This document shows positions 34,584 through 43,055 of a stretch of DNA of 64,000 nt, one piece after another (the first letter of the stretch is position 1; the number at the start of each line of letters is the position of its first letter). The notes beneath the pieces were generated by a model. That model ran no database searches and was not told the origin of the DNA. It saw only the letters and a program-made list of their open reading frames with translations. Source of the DNA: Clostridium chromiireducens (lineage in GTDB: Bacteria > Bacillota > Clostridia > Clostridiales > Clostridiaceae); assembly GCF_002029255.1 (NCBI RefSeq), contig NZ_MZGT01000016.1, forward strand, positions 21,166 to 85,165, given 5' to 3'. The position numbers and the translations under genes were made by a program.

Positions 34584-36207
34584 CTCCTTTCGGTGTATTT
34601 TGATTTAATGAACTAGAACTATCTTCTAAAAGTCCAGATTCCCTCATAAGTCTCTGTTCTCTTTTAGCTTGTTGAATATTTTTATCAAAATTTCCTCCAT
34701 TAATCTCCATTGTTTCTTGCTCTCTAGTAGAAACTCCATTTTGAATTCTTTTTTCAGCTGCACTTATTTCTTTAAGCGGATCTAATTGGCCTGGCGCTGG
34801 TCCATTCCATTCCGCTCCACACCATGCCTTTTTAACTATAGGATCATCAAAAAATCCTGGTGCCCTAATTCTTCCCATTGCTACAGCTTGAGTCAACCAT
34901 TCTTCATAAACTGGCTGGCAGAAACTATTTGACATCCACTCTCTACGCATTCTAAACATCTTCCATGCTTCAAGTAAAGCAGCTCTAGCTGCTGAATAAC
35001 TAGATTGAAATGATTTTTGAAGTAGTTCTTGAGGTATTTCAAGTGCTGCTCCAACATATCTGCACAAAGCATTAACAAATCCATCAAAAGCTGTGTTTGG
35101 TCTACCTGGATTGGCAATTTCAACATCTTCATCAGGTTGCAGTACATTTATGGCTCCTGGTGCAAGTTCATAATTAACTTCTCTATCATTTCCTGGTACT
35201 TGTTGATCTTCAGGTATCATTGATCCAAAAGGAATTTCTGAACTTGGGCCTTTGCTCTTAATGAACACAGTAAACATTCCAGTTACTACCGCGGCCATTA
35301 ATTCAGCTTCAGTATATCTAGTTAATTGTTTTAATGGTTCAATTACTGGAGCTAAAAATGGAACTCCTCTTCTTTGTTCTGGTCTTTCAGATTCCATTAA
35401 GTGAAGTATATTCCTTCTCCCAGTTAGCTTTCCAAATGCTTCTACTCTAGTCCACGCTAACGGTACTGTATTATTCATAATATAAAAGCTCTGTGGGTAT
35501 CTATTGCAAATATAATAAGCTACAACTGCACCATTAGAATCAATTTCAACTCCTGAAACAATTCTATTTCCATTATCAGCTGTAGCTTCTATTGCAAATA
35601 TTCCATTACTAAATATATTATTTAATGTATTGGGTGTACTAACCCTATCAGCTTCAATTAAAGCTATTCTGAGTCCATAAGGCATATATGGCAGCGGCTT
35701 GTCTTGTTTCAATACTGCAAATGTATCTCCACTTTGTAGCCATGTTAATTGAGCTAATTGCTGAATTTCATAAAAATTATTTAACTTACATGAATCACAA
35801 TGAACTGATTCTGCCCAAAGTGCAAATTCTCTTTCAACATTTTGCTCCCATTCATCTGCTTCATCCTCACTTATTCCCAAAAAATTAAAATCTATTCTTG
35901 ATTTTAATTTCAATCCACTACCTACAACATTTGTTCTAGTCGTTTGAATAGCGGACCTACCTAATGGAGAATTATATAAATCTCTACATCTATTTCTAAG
36001 TACCCAAAGATTTAAATCAATATCTTCTTCTGGACTACTACTTAAAGCATTCCATCCTTTAAGAGCTTTCTTTTGTGTACTGGCCCCACTTTCTGAGTAT
36101 CCCGTATTCATGAACCGTTCAACTACTTTAGAATGTGCTCTAGCTAATTCTCGTTTAAGTCCAGCTTGAGGATTAACAAAATTTATAACTTTGTCTAATG
36201 CATTCAA
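34567..36207 (-). CDS. Portal protein (lambda family)
   Basis: 546 aa: ALKGWNALSSSPEEDIDLNL, LRNRCRDLYNSPLGRSAIQT, WLQSGDTFAVLKQDKPLPYM and MEMERPEQRRG-like LMESERPEQRRGVPFLAPVI are typical of lambda portal proteins, the dodecameric ring for DNA packaging. C-terminus is Gln/Arg-rich. Lies between the W-like and protease genes. Confidence 0.94.
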   Translation of the reverse strand: MNALDKVINFVNPQAGLKRELARAHSKVVERFMNTGYSESGASTQKKALKGWNALSSSPEEDIDLNLWVLRNRCRDLYNSPLGRSAIQTTRTNVVGSGLKLKSRIDFNFLGISEDEADEWEQNVEREFALWAESVHCDSCKLNNFYEIQQLAQLTWLQSGDTFAVLKQDKPLPYMPYGLRIALIEADRVSTPNTLNNIFSNGIFAIEATADNGNRIVSGVEIDSNGAVVAYYICNRYPQSFYIMNNTVPLAWTRVEAFGKLTGRRNILHLMESERPEQRRGVPFLAPVIEPLKQLTRYTEAELMAAVVTGMFTVFIKSKGPSSEIPFGSMIPEDQQVPGNDREVNYELAPGAINVLQPDEDVEIANPGRPNTAFDGFVNALCRYVGAALEIPQELLQKSFQSSYSAARAALLEAWKMFRMRREWMSNSFCQPVYEEWLTQAVAMGRIRAPGFFDDPIVKKAWCGAEWNGPAPGQLDPLKEISAAEKRIQNGVSTREQETMEINGGNFDKNIQQAKREQRLMRESGLLEDSSSSLNQNTPKGGENIE

Positions 36208-36222
36208 ATTACATCATCCTTT

Positions 36223-36459
36223 CTACAAATCTCTTGGAATCACTCCAATAACTCTATTTCTTCCTTTTCCTTGGCTTTTACTTTCTTCTGTAGCAATTTC
36301 TCTCTCTAAATACTGAATCATTTGAGAAATTTCATTTAAATCAGCACGTTTAAAATCTCTTGATCCAATTTTATATTCTTGAGCACCATTTAATATTGAA
36401 TCCTCAGCTTTTAAATAGTTTTCAAGTCTAGTTTTCAATGTTTCTAATCTGTTTGCCAT
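36223..36459 (-). CDS. gpW-like / DUF6148 head-tail joining protein
   Basis: 78 aa: RLETLKTRLENYLKAEDSIL, GAQEYKIGSRDFKRADLNEI and MIQYLEREIA fit small head-joining proteins located between terminase and portal genes in lambda-type head clusters. GTGAT... ribosome-binding site AAAGGTG. Confidence 0.82.
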   Translation of the reverse strand: MANRLETLKTRLENYLKAEDSILNGAQEYKIGSRDFKRADLNEISQMIQYLEREIATEESKSQGKGRNRVIGVIPRDL

Positions 36460-36474
36460 ATAATCACCTTTCTA

Positions 36475-38280
36475 TTAGTAGTCTATACCTTTTTTAATCA
36501 CTCCATAACGTTTTTGAACTGGTTTTTGATTATATATATTACTGTTTTGCTTTGAATTTTGAAGCGATTCAAATAAAGGATTTAATATTTCTAGTGCTGC
36601 AGTAGCATAATTTCGAATATCTAAAGGCTCATTTCTAGTTCCTGATTTCTTTAACCATTCAACTTTTGGCTTTCCTTTATAGTATTTTATAGTTCTTTTT
36701 TCACTTGTTAAGCCTTTGAAATAAGCTTCATCATATCCTCTATCACCTTCCATAGGAAAATGACAATATCCTTCACCTTCAAATTCTAATTTTAACCTTG
36801 ATAATAATGTTTCTTTTCCCTGGTCAACTCCAAGATTAAATAAAGCAGCCTTTTCTCTATTAGTCCTCGATGCTCTACCTACAAACGGTATACCATCACC
36901 ACCTTGTCCTTTAACTGCAAATATTCTTCTATGCTCTCTTGCTTTGCAAAATTTATAAACTTCACTAGTATAGTGACCACCACTATCTACGCAAGTACAA
37001 GAAACAACTATTCCCTGACCATTTCCATGTATCCAAGTTCTGCTTAAATAACTATCAAGCTGATTCCATATTGCTGATTGTGACGGATCTCCATAGAAAG
37101 CTTTATACTCTATTCCCCAGCTCTCTTTTCCGAATCCCCAACCAACAATTTCTACTTCAAGTCTATCATCTTGAGTATCAACACCTGCAGTTAAGACAAG
37201 AACTTTATCAGGTACTTGGCAATTATATCTTTCTCTTCTCTTCATTAATGTTTCTTCATCAGCTTTTTCGCCTTGCTCTTCCCAACTCTCACCAAGTGAT
37301 GTATTTATCCAAACTTTTAATGTTTCAGTATTTTTCTTTGCTTCTCTAAAGTCTTCAATAACATCTGTCCATCTTTTCCAAGGTGATGCTAATTCATTTA
37401 AATGGAACCCTCTTTTGTTTCTATGTTTTCTCCTCGCTCTCCATTCACCTTTACCTGATTTCCATTCTGCTTCTGTACCTCTTTCCCTGCAGAATAAACA
37501 CTCCATGGTTGCATCTTCAAATCTTATCTGGCCCCAAGTTAATGGTTGATGCCTGCCACAATAAGGACATGGTAAACACCATTGTTCCATGGTGCTATCT
37601 TCATATTCTGTTTCAATTCTCGATGCTCCTTTGATAGTTGGAGTTGAAACATATACCTTTTTTCTATTCCAAAAAGTTGTAGTTCTTTTAGCTGCTAGAT
37701 TAACTGGATCCCCTTCTGTACCTGCAGATAATGGATATCTATCAACTTCATCTGCAAGAACTACTCTTATTGGTCTACTTGCAAGGGATGATGGAGAATT
37801 TGCTCCTGCCATCGTTATGTGACCACCAGGGAATGTTTTATGAAGTAGTGTATTCCCACTATTTCTTGCTTTAGCATCACCAATTTTATCTTTTAAAACT
37901 GGTGTATCTCTGAGCATTGGAGCTAACCTATCTTTTGAGAATGCTTCGGCCATTTCTAAAGTAGGCTGTAATAATAATATTGGCGATGGATCATAATCCA
38001 TAAAGTACCCTATTATATTTAAAATCAATTCTGTCTTTCCAACTTGAGCTGAAGACATAACAACAACTGTTTCAACTTCTGGATCATTTGTTGCATCCAT
38101 TATTTCTCTTTGGTATGGTGCTCTATCAGTTCTCCATTGACCTGGCTCTGCCGATGCTTCTTTTGATAATTTTCTATAACTATCGGCCCATTGACTTGCT
38201 GTAAGTTTAGGTGGTGGAGCTAGAACTTTTGCAATATTTTTAAATAAATTAAGTGTTCTGCTCTGTATCTTTCTTCTCAC
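36475..38280 (-). CDS. Terminase large subunit (gpA family)
   Basis: 601 aa. Walker A-like VVMSSAQVGKTE, Walker B VVLADEVDR, a zinc site CPYCGRHQ...CLFCRE and C-terminal nuclease acidic residues (AGVDTQDDRLEVEIVGWGFG). GpA packages DNA and cuts at cos sites in lambda-type phages. Starts with GTG at 38280, inside the end of the small-subunit gene (32-bp overlap). Confidence 0.95.
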   Translation of the reverse strand: MRRKIQSRTLNLFKNIAKVLAPPPKLTASQWADSYRKLSKEASAEPGQWRTDRAPYQREIMDATNDPEVETVVVMSSAQVGKTELILNIIGYFMDYDPSPILLLQPTLEMAEAFSKDRLAPMLRDTPVLKDKIGDAKARNSGNTLLHKTFPGGHITMAGANSPSSLASRPIRVVLADEVDRYPLSAGTEGDPVNLAAKRTTTFWNRKKVYVSTPTIKGASRIETEYEDSTMEQWCLPCPYCGRHQPLTWGQIRFEDATMECLFCRERGTEAEWKSGKGEWRARRKHRNKRGFHLNELASPWKRWTDVIEDFREAKKNTETLKVWINTSLGESWEEQGEKADEETLMKRRERYNCQVPDKVLVLTAGVDTQDDRLEVEIVGWGFGKESWGIEYKAFYGDPSQSAIWNQLDSYLSRTWIHGNGQGIVVSCTCVDSGGHYTSEVYKFCKAREHRRIFAVKGQGGDGIPFVGRASRTNREKAALFNLGVDQGKETLLSRLKLEFEGEGYCHFPMEGDRGYDEAYFKGLTSEKRTIKYYKGKPKVEWLKKSGTRNEPLDIRNYATAALEILNPLFESLQNSKQNSNIYNQKPVQKRYGVIKKGIDY

Positions 38281-38845
38281 CTACCTCACCGCCTTCTAAT
38301 TCATCTTCTTCTAACTCGATATATTTTTCGTTATAGAATAAAGCAGGATCATAACATGACAATTCAGTTACTACCTCAAAGAATTCCCTTTGAAGTAACT
38401 CTTGAATTTCTGAAATATCATTTCTAGCAATAAGAATTGGTGAGACTTTAGTTGGTAATGCAATAATCTTAGCTCTAAAATTAGCAAGCATATCATTCAT
38501 TACACGCTCAACATCATTTGAAAAATGCATTTGACCTTTCATTGCTGCAAGTTCAAGTTCTAATTTCTCTCTTTGCCTTCTAGTAAGCAGCGCTCTTTCT
38601 TCATCTGGATCTAATCTATCATCATCAACTATTTTTTCTTTTAAATCTTGGTTAGCTTTCAAATAAACTATATAGCTTTTTATATTTTCTTGAAGGTTGT
38701 ATCTACCTCTGCTTGTTTTATGAATTATGCCTTCATCAGCTAACATTCTAATTCTTCTTGTTGTTAATCCAAACATATCTGCTAAAACTGTACTTGAAAC
38801 AACAACACTATTTACATCTTCAATTTTTTTATTTTTATCATCCAA
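38249..38845 (-). CDS. Terminase small subunit (Nu1-like)
   Basis: 198 aa with an N-terminal winged HTH (VVSSTVLADMFGLTTRRIRM, LADEGIIHKTSRGRYNLQEN) for cos recognition and a helical centre (RRQREKLELELAAMKGQMHF). First gene of the head operon. GC-rich candidate cos sequence lies about 65 bp upstream. Confidence 0.88.
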   Translation of the reverse strand: MDDKNKKIEDVNSVVVSSTVLADMFGLTTRRIRMLADEGIIHKTSRGRYNLQENIKSYIVYLKANQDLKEKIVDDDRLDPDEERALLTRRQREKLELELAAMKGQMHFSNDVERVMNDMLANFRAKIIALPTKVSPILIARNDISEIQELLQREFFEVVTELSCYDPALFYNEKYIELEEDELEGGEVGEKKDTEQNT

Positions 38846-38908
38846 TTCATATTCACCCCCTTTTAGGAAACGGAAACTCTATTTCAAAAAAATTTATATC
38901 TAAAAAAA

Positions 38909-38930
38909 CCTCGGGCATCGCAAGACCCGC
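38909..38930. other. Candidate cos region
   Basis: A short locally GC-rich interrupted palindrome, CTCGGGCATCGCAAGACCCG, in otherwise AT-rich DNA immediately upstream of the terminase small-subunit gene, where cos lies in lambda-type phages. No cut position can be read from the sequence alone. Confidence 0.35.
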
Positions 38931-38970
38931 ATATCATTAAGGTTTCTGGAAGAACCTATGTGCATAATAA

Positions 38971-39008
38971 AAGACACCTACTATTATTTAATAAATAGTA
39001 AGTGTCTT
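38971..39008. terminator. Bidirectional terminator upstream of the head operon
   Basis: Arms AAGACAC and GTGTCTT with an inner pairing TACTATT/AATAGTA, flanked by an A-run on the left and CTTTAAT on the right. It isolates the head operon from the plus-strand cassette and the genes to the right. Confidence 0.7.
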
Positions 39009-39065
39009 CTTTAATCTATTTAATTAAAAACATTGTAAAACTATGAATTAATCTCCTTTCACTCG

Positions 39066-39094
39066 TTGACTTACACGTTATAACGTGGTATAAT
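39066..39094 (+). promoter_or_regulatory. Promoter with 14-bp palindromic operator in its spacer
   Basis: TTGACT, 17-nt spacer, TATAAT. The spacer holds the perfect palindrome CACGTTATAACGTG (39,074-39,087). It drives the small plus-strand cassette at 39,118-39,614, whose last gene is an XRE regulator that could bind here. Confidence 0.8.
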
Positions 39095-39117
39095 ATATAT
39101 ATAGTAAAGGAAAGGAG

Positions 39118-39225
39118 ATGATAGCAATTGATATAATAATAAAGGTACTTACAATCATCTGGTTGATATTACAAATAGCCTGCAAGCTTGTAGATATTAT
39201 CGAAGATGATGATAAGCACCAATAG
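39118..39225 (+). CDS. Small membrane peptide (35 aa) of the plus-strand cassette
   Basis: MIAIDIIIKVLTIIWLILQI then an acidic tail (VDIIEDDDKHQ). One membrane helix with negative C-terminus. AAAGGAAAGGAG precedes the ATG, though the last GGAG touches it. First gene after the operator promoter. Function unknown. Confidence 0.6.
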   Translation: MIAIDIIIKVLTIIWLILQIACKLVDIIEDDDKHQ

Positions 39226-39230
39226 AACTT

Positions 39231-39247
39231 GGGGAACTCAGTTCCCC
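39231..39247. other. Perfect GC-rich hairpin inside the cassette
   Basis: GGGGAACTCAGTTCCCC: 7-bp arms, 3-nt loop, no T-tract. It lies between the first and second small genes, so it could protect or attenuate the transcript. Confidence 0.55.
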
Positions 39248-39274
39248 TTGCAAAATAATTATATCATATTGCAA

Positions 39275-39433
39275 ATGCCTATGAAACATTTAAATAATAA
39301 TCTAATTACCATTATCCTTGTGTTGGTTGTTTTAAAACTTATTGATTTTAACCATGTTTCTGTACTTGATATTATTATACTTACATTGCTAATTATTAAC
39401 ACTATCTTATCTTTTATATCAAGAAAGGAGTAA
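39275..39433 (+). CDS. Small two-helix membrane protein (52 aa)
   Basis: MPMKHLNNNLITIILVLVVL, then IDFNHVSVLDIIILTLLIIN and a basic end SRKE. Two hydrophobic helices. No clear ribosome-binding site before ATG 39275 (upstream ATGs at 39206/39209 are possible), so translation may depend on coupling. Just before the XRE gene. Function unknown. Confidence 0.5.
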   Translation: MPMKHLNNNLITIILVLVVLKLIDFNHVSVLDIIILTLLIINTILSFISRKE

Positions 39434-39437
39434 GCTA

Positions 39438-39614
39438 ATGAAGCTAAAAGTAATTAGAAATTCTAAATCTTTAACTTTAAAAGCGTTATCTGAACTTAGC
39501 GGTGTTCCTCAACGTACTATCGAAGATATTGAACGTAAAGATGAATGTAAAGTATCTACTGCAATTAAATTAGCTGATGCTCTCAATGTAACCCTTGATG
39601 AATTGTGTAGATAA
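39438..39614 (+). CDS. Short XRE/Cro-type regulator of the cassette (58 aa)
   Basis: MKLKVIRNSKSLTLKALSEL, SGVPQRTIEDIERKDECKVS and LADALNVTLDELCR: a minimal HTH_3 domain. AAAGGAG lies 9 nt before the ATG. Likely the local regulator acting at the 14-bp palindrome. Confidence 0.8.
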   Translation: MKLKVIRNSKSLTLKALSELSGVPQRTIEDIERKDECKVSTAIKLADALNVTLDELCR

Positions 39615-39667
39615 CAATTACTAATTAACTTAAAGTATATTAAGATGTTATTTCTTAATATACTTTA

Positions 39668-40060
39668 TTAATCTTTTAATAGGCTTTTAACGTTCATTTT
39701 AACCAACATTCTATCAATGCTTTTCATTTCTTTAATAGCACTTACCAATTCATGCTCTACATGGTATTGTTGCTTATCAAGTATATCTGAAATATCATTT
39801 GTTATGAATTTTCTTTCTCCTTTGTATGAACTTGTCCTTATCCTATATCCTCTATCATTTATATAAGCTGTAACCTTAACCAAATCACCAAGCTCTAGAT
39901 ACTTTTTAAATACAACAGTTTCTAATGAATCATTAGGTGCTATTGTACATTTATCAAGTACATTGACAAACCTGTCTATCTTTTGGCTAAATCTTGAAGC
40001 AATGTTTCTATACCTTGCCTTCTTCTTTAATAACTCTCTGCTCATCAAATCGCGCTCCAT
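39668..40060 (-). CDS. Phage protein of unknown function (130 aa)
   Basis: Basic, helical N- and C-termini with a central beta part (NDSLETVVFKKYLELGDLVK, TAYINDRGYRIRTSSYKG). No family recognised. Lies on the minus strand, convergent with the plus-strand cassette. Confidence 0.6.
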   Translation of the reverse strand: MERDLMSRELLKKKARYRNIASRFSQKIDRFVNVLDKCTIAPNDSLETVVFKKYLELGDLVKVTAYINDRGYRIRTSSYKGERKFITNDISDILDKQQYHVEHELVSAIKEMKSIDRMLVKMNVKSLLKD

Positions 40061-40180
40061 TCTATTAAAGCATAAAGCTCTTACAGCTTTAAGAAAACTA
40101 AACCACCCAAAATTAATATTATTAATAATGCTATAATGCCTATGTAATATTTAGTATTAAATCTATGTATATAAAGCTTT

Positions 40181-41398
40181 CTATTTTTTTATTGATTGCA
40201 AGCAATCAATAAGTTTTTCAAAAATAGCATTCTCACTATTTGTAAGTTTTAAGGTTTCTAATATTTCAGTTGTTTCTTCTTTTGATAATCTATTATTGAT
40301 TTTTTCAAAAGAACTTTTTTCAAGTAAAATATTAAGTAATCTTTCGTTATCCTTTTCTTTATATTTTTCAACTAGCCTAAATATTATATTATTATCTTCT
40401 CTTATCCTTTTAATTCTCTCATAATAACGAAATTCTTCCATCATTACTCTATGTTGTCTAAAAAAATAAAATGCAATAAATTCTAGAAAAAAAAGTGTGC
40501 CGAATCTAGGAAGTAAATTGATTAATGTTATGGTTATATTAAACTTTTCTTCATTCACTAAAATCGCTTGTCCATAAAATGATTGATAAAAAATCACTAA
40601 CCCAGTAAATGCAACAAAAAAACCAACAATTAGATATACACCCGAACTCCTACGAATTTGTTTAGAAACATTTCTAGTATCCTCCATAATATCACTTAAA
40701 AAATATTGAGTCTCTCTTTCGTATTGCATATCATATAAATCTCTTAGTGCTTCTGGATCTAGTTTGGATTCTGTATCTGTTTTATTATCAGCTTTAACTT
40801 CTGTTTTTCCCTTAGCCTCTGTATCTGACTCATTATCATCCTTAACTTCTATTTCTCCCTTAGTCTCTGTACCTGCTTCACTATCAGCTTTAGCTTCTAT
40901 TTCTTCCGTAGCTTCTGTATCTGTTTTATTATCAGCTTTAACTTCTATTTCTCCATTAGCTTCTGTATCTGTTTTATTATCTACTTTAACTTCTATTTCT
41001 CCATTAGCTTCTGTATCTGTTTTATTATCTGCTTTAACTTCTATTTCTCCATTAACTTCTGTGTCTGTTTTATTATCTGCTTTAACTTCTCTATCTGCCT
41101 TTTCTTCAGACTCAGAATCTTTTTTTGTAGAATGAGAACTATATTTTTTAAACGAACTTCGCACTAACTCAAGTGGCATACTTTCAAAGATAAGACTAAA
41201 TACATAAGGAAATAAACCTATAGAAATCGTTATTAGAAATTTATCGTATCTATCAAAAAATAATGATACATAATCCCGTGTCTCTAAGATATAGATTAAT
41301 TGCGGTAAAAATGAAACAAATGTAATAACGGCCCAGCAAAATATTTCTATACCGTATAAGTTAGTTTGTTTTGTTTTCTTAAGAATTATATTGGTCAT
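40181..41398 (-). CDS. Four-helix membrane protein with 16-aa tandem repeats
   Basis: 405 aa. Two membrane helices near 16-38 and 54-74, then a highly charged region of about six tandem 16-residue repeats with consensus VKADNKTDTEANGEIE, then two more helices (YLIVGFFVAFTGLVIFYQSF; FGTLFFLEFIAFYFFRQH) and a helical cytoplasmic C-terminus of about 90 aa. No family recognised. It is a solitary gene outside the structural and replication modules, so a lysogenic-conversion or exclusion role is plausible but unproven. The repeats correspond to 48-bp DNA repeats at about 40,770-41,095. Confidence 0.75.
   Translation of the reverse strand: MTNIILKKTKQTNLYGIEIFCWAVITFVSFLPQLIYILETRDYVSLFFDRYDKFLITISIGLFPYVFSLIFESMPLELVRSSFKKYSSHSTKKDSESEEKADREVKADNKTDTEVNGEIEVKADNKTDTEANGEIEVKVDNKTDTEANGEIEVKADNKTDTEATEEIEAKADSEAGTETKGEIEVKDDNESDTEAKGKTEVKADNKTDTESKLDPEALRDLYDMQYERETQYFLSDIMEDTRNVSKQIRRSSGVYLIVGFFVAFTGLVIFYQSFYGQAILVNEEKFNITITLINLLPRFGTLFFLEFIAFYFFRQHRVMMEEFRYYERIKRIREDNNIIFRLVEKYKEKDNERLLNILLEKSSFEKINNRLSKEETTEILETLKLTNSENAIFEKLIDCLQSIKK
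40770..41095 (-). repeat. 48-bp tandem repeats within the membrane-protein gene
   Basis: Six to seven imperfect 48-bp units encoding VKADNKTDTEANGEIE-type repeats; the right-hand three to four units are nearly identical, the left ones degenerate, a pattern of recent repeat expansion. Confidence 0.85.
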
Positions 41399-41654
41399 TC
41401 GTGTGGTTCCTCCTCGATATTTAATTGTTTATTATTACTAAATACACGTAATTATACCATAAAAAATAATTTCTTTCTTTAAAAACCCCTTATTCACTAA
41501 TCATCCTATTTCTATCTATATGTTACCTTTTATATATTTTGTAACATCATTCTTAAAATTTCTCTTCTTATATATGCATTAAAAATTTCATCATCAGTGT
41601 TACATTCGCTTTTTTATGTTACATCCATGTTCAAATAAAAAAACGCTTCCGTTT

Positions 41655-42227
41655 TTAGCGCTTTCTAACAAAGTTTAATTTCTCTATCATTAAATCCTTT
41701 TTGTCTTGATCCATACCAATGTATCCAAGTGTTATTACTGGACTTGAGTGATTATATAATTTCATTAATCCAGCTATATCATTTGTTTTTTTATAATAAT
41801 GATATCCAAGTGTTTTTCTTAAAGTATGACACCCCATATCATCTACCCCAAATAATTCCCCAACTTCACTTAATATTCTATAAGCTTGTTGCCTACTTAA
41901 TGGATTATTTGTACCTTTAGGACTTTTAATTATATATTCATATTCCTTTTTATTTTTAAGGTAATCCTTTAATATCGGTTTTATATCACTATTAATTTTA
42001 AGCTTTTTATCTTTACCAGTTTTCTTTTCGGTGAGTTCAATATGACTTTTAATATTCCCCTTAGAATCTCTTATATCTCTTGTTCTAAGTTTTAGTATAT
42101 CTGATATTCTTAATCCAGTGTTTACTCCAAAAAGAAACATAACGTAATCTCTTACATTTTTTTCTTTTAAGTAATCCTGGATATCATATACTATCTGAAT
42201 ATCTCTTATTGGTTCAACAGAATTCAT
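41655..42227 (-). CDS. Tyrosine recombinase (short phage integrase-family protein)
   Basis: 190 aa: catalytic domain only. Arg in VNTGLRISDIL, Lys near LTEKKTGKDKKLKI, HTLRKT (His and second Arg), LYNHSS (His), and Tyr in ITLGYIGM are all present, so it should be active. It has no N-terminal arm-binding domain. Such short recombinases recur near the late-gene switch of Clostridium and related phages; since integration here is explained by the serine recombinase, its job may be dimer resolution or DNA inversion. Overlaps the zinc-ribbon gene by 4 bp. Confidence 0.88.
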   Translation of the reverse strand: MNSVEPIRDIQIVYDIQDYLKEKNVRDYVMFLFGVNTGLRISDILKLRTRDIRDSKGNIKSHIELTEKKTGKDKKLKINSDIKPILKDYLKNKKEYEYIIKSPKGTNNPLSRQQAYRILSEVGELFGVDDMGCHTLRKTLGYHYYKKTNDIAGLMKLYNHSSPVITLGYIGMDQDKKDLMIEKLNFVRKR

Positions 42228-42451
42228 TCCTGTCTCACCTGCCTTATTGCTCCTCGAACCTTTTTATATGATGAATGTTCCATACACTTGCGTAAATCAC
42301 TTGTTTCATTTTCATTAACTACTCTTTGGCTGCCACAATGAGAACATGAAATATACTTTCCTTTTTTAATAGTGTCCTCAACTTCATCATTAATCAAAAT
42401 ATTTGTTTTCCCACATTTACCACAAATACGAGTTCTATATATTTCTTTCAC
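42224..42451 (-). CDS. Zinc-ribbon protein (75 aa)
   Basis: CGKCGKTNILINDE and CSHCGSQRVVNENE make a four-Cys zinc ribbon; the C-terminus is basic (YKKVRGAIRQVRQE). Probably nucleic-acid binding. Translationally coupled to the tyrosine recombinase gene. Confidence 0.72.
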   Translation of the reverse strand: MKEIYRTRICGKCGKTNILINDEVEDTIKKGKYISCSHCGSQRVVNENETSDLRKCMEHSSYKKVRGAIRQVRQE

Positions 42452-42487
42452 ATCCTCACCTTCTTTCTAAGCTAAAAAGATGAATTG

Positions 42488-42886
42488 TTAAAAAAACAAC
42501 TCACCTTTTCTATAACCACTTTTAACTATTTTTCTATTTACTTGTTTTTCGTTATTCTCGTTTCTAAATATTCTTGGAGTATCAAATGTAGTCACTGGAG
42601 CTACATTTCTATCGATAATTAAATCTCCATCATTATTAGTTTTATAAATAGATCTATTCTTTCTTACAAATGTTGAATCACTCATATATTGCTTTGATTC
42701 ATGTCTTGTAATTCTATCAATTTCCTTATTTCTAATTTTGATTGCAATATGTGAAATTTTAAACTGTTTAAAATTACGCTCTATACACTTTCTGACAGTC
42801 TCAGGTTTACATTTTAAAATATTAGATATTTGTGACGAACCATAGCCTTCTAGATATAATTCCTTTACCTTTTCTTTATCCAACAT
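42488..42886 (-). CDS. HTH DNA-binding phage protein
   Basis: About 132 aa. The first 45 residues form a resolvase-like HTH (KEKVKELYLEGYGSSQISNI, LKCKPETVRKCIERN). The rest is basic and unstructured. ATG at 42886 is chosen for its 8-nt spacing to AGGAGG. Five phased 11-bp repeats lie in its upstream region. Confidence 0.7.
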   Translation of the reverse strand: MLDKEKVKELYLEGYGSSQISNILKCKPETVRKCIERNFKQFKISHIAIKIRNKEIDRITRHESKQYMSDSTFVRKNRSIYKTNNDGDLIIDRNVAPVTTFDTPRIFRNENNEKQVNRKIVKSGYRKGELFF

Positions 42887-42975
42887 AGACACTACCTCCT
42901 AAAAATGACTATAGTTATTCCATACCAAAAACGTGACATTTCTTTTTATTGATTTTATGTTATCATAAAGTTTAA

Positions 42976-43030
42976 GACATTTGTCAGACATTTTCGGGAC
43001 ATTTTAAAGACGTTTTTAGGACATTTTATA
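42976..43030. repeat. Five tandem 11-bp repeats (GACATTTTNNN)
   Basis: GACATTTGTCA, GACATTTTCGG, GACATTTTAAA, GACGTTTTTAG and GACATTTTATA start at 42976, 42987, 42998, 43009 and 43020, exactly one helical turn apart. A sixth similar word (GACATTTC) lies near 42,935. They sit between the late-activator-like gene and the HTH gene and look like a protein-binding array. Confidence 0.85.
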
Positions 43031-43055
43031 AAAAATAAAGAGCGCTTATTGCACT

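Noticed and set aside
34893..35147. 84-aa minus-strand frame inside the portal gene
   Set aside because: Different frame of the same strand as a well-supported portal protein; no start signals.
40061..40180. Possible small membrane peptide between two minus-strand phage genes
   Set aside because: The hydrophobic frame (IGIIALLIILILGGLVFL) has no ATG, GTG or TTG at a useful position.
40764..41135. Plus-strand Ser/Leu-rich repetitive frame
   Set aside because: Antisense of the 48-bp repeats in the membrane-protein gene; it exists only because the repeats are a multiple of three.
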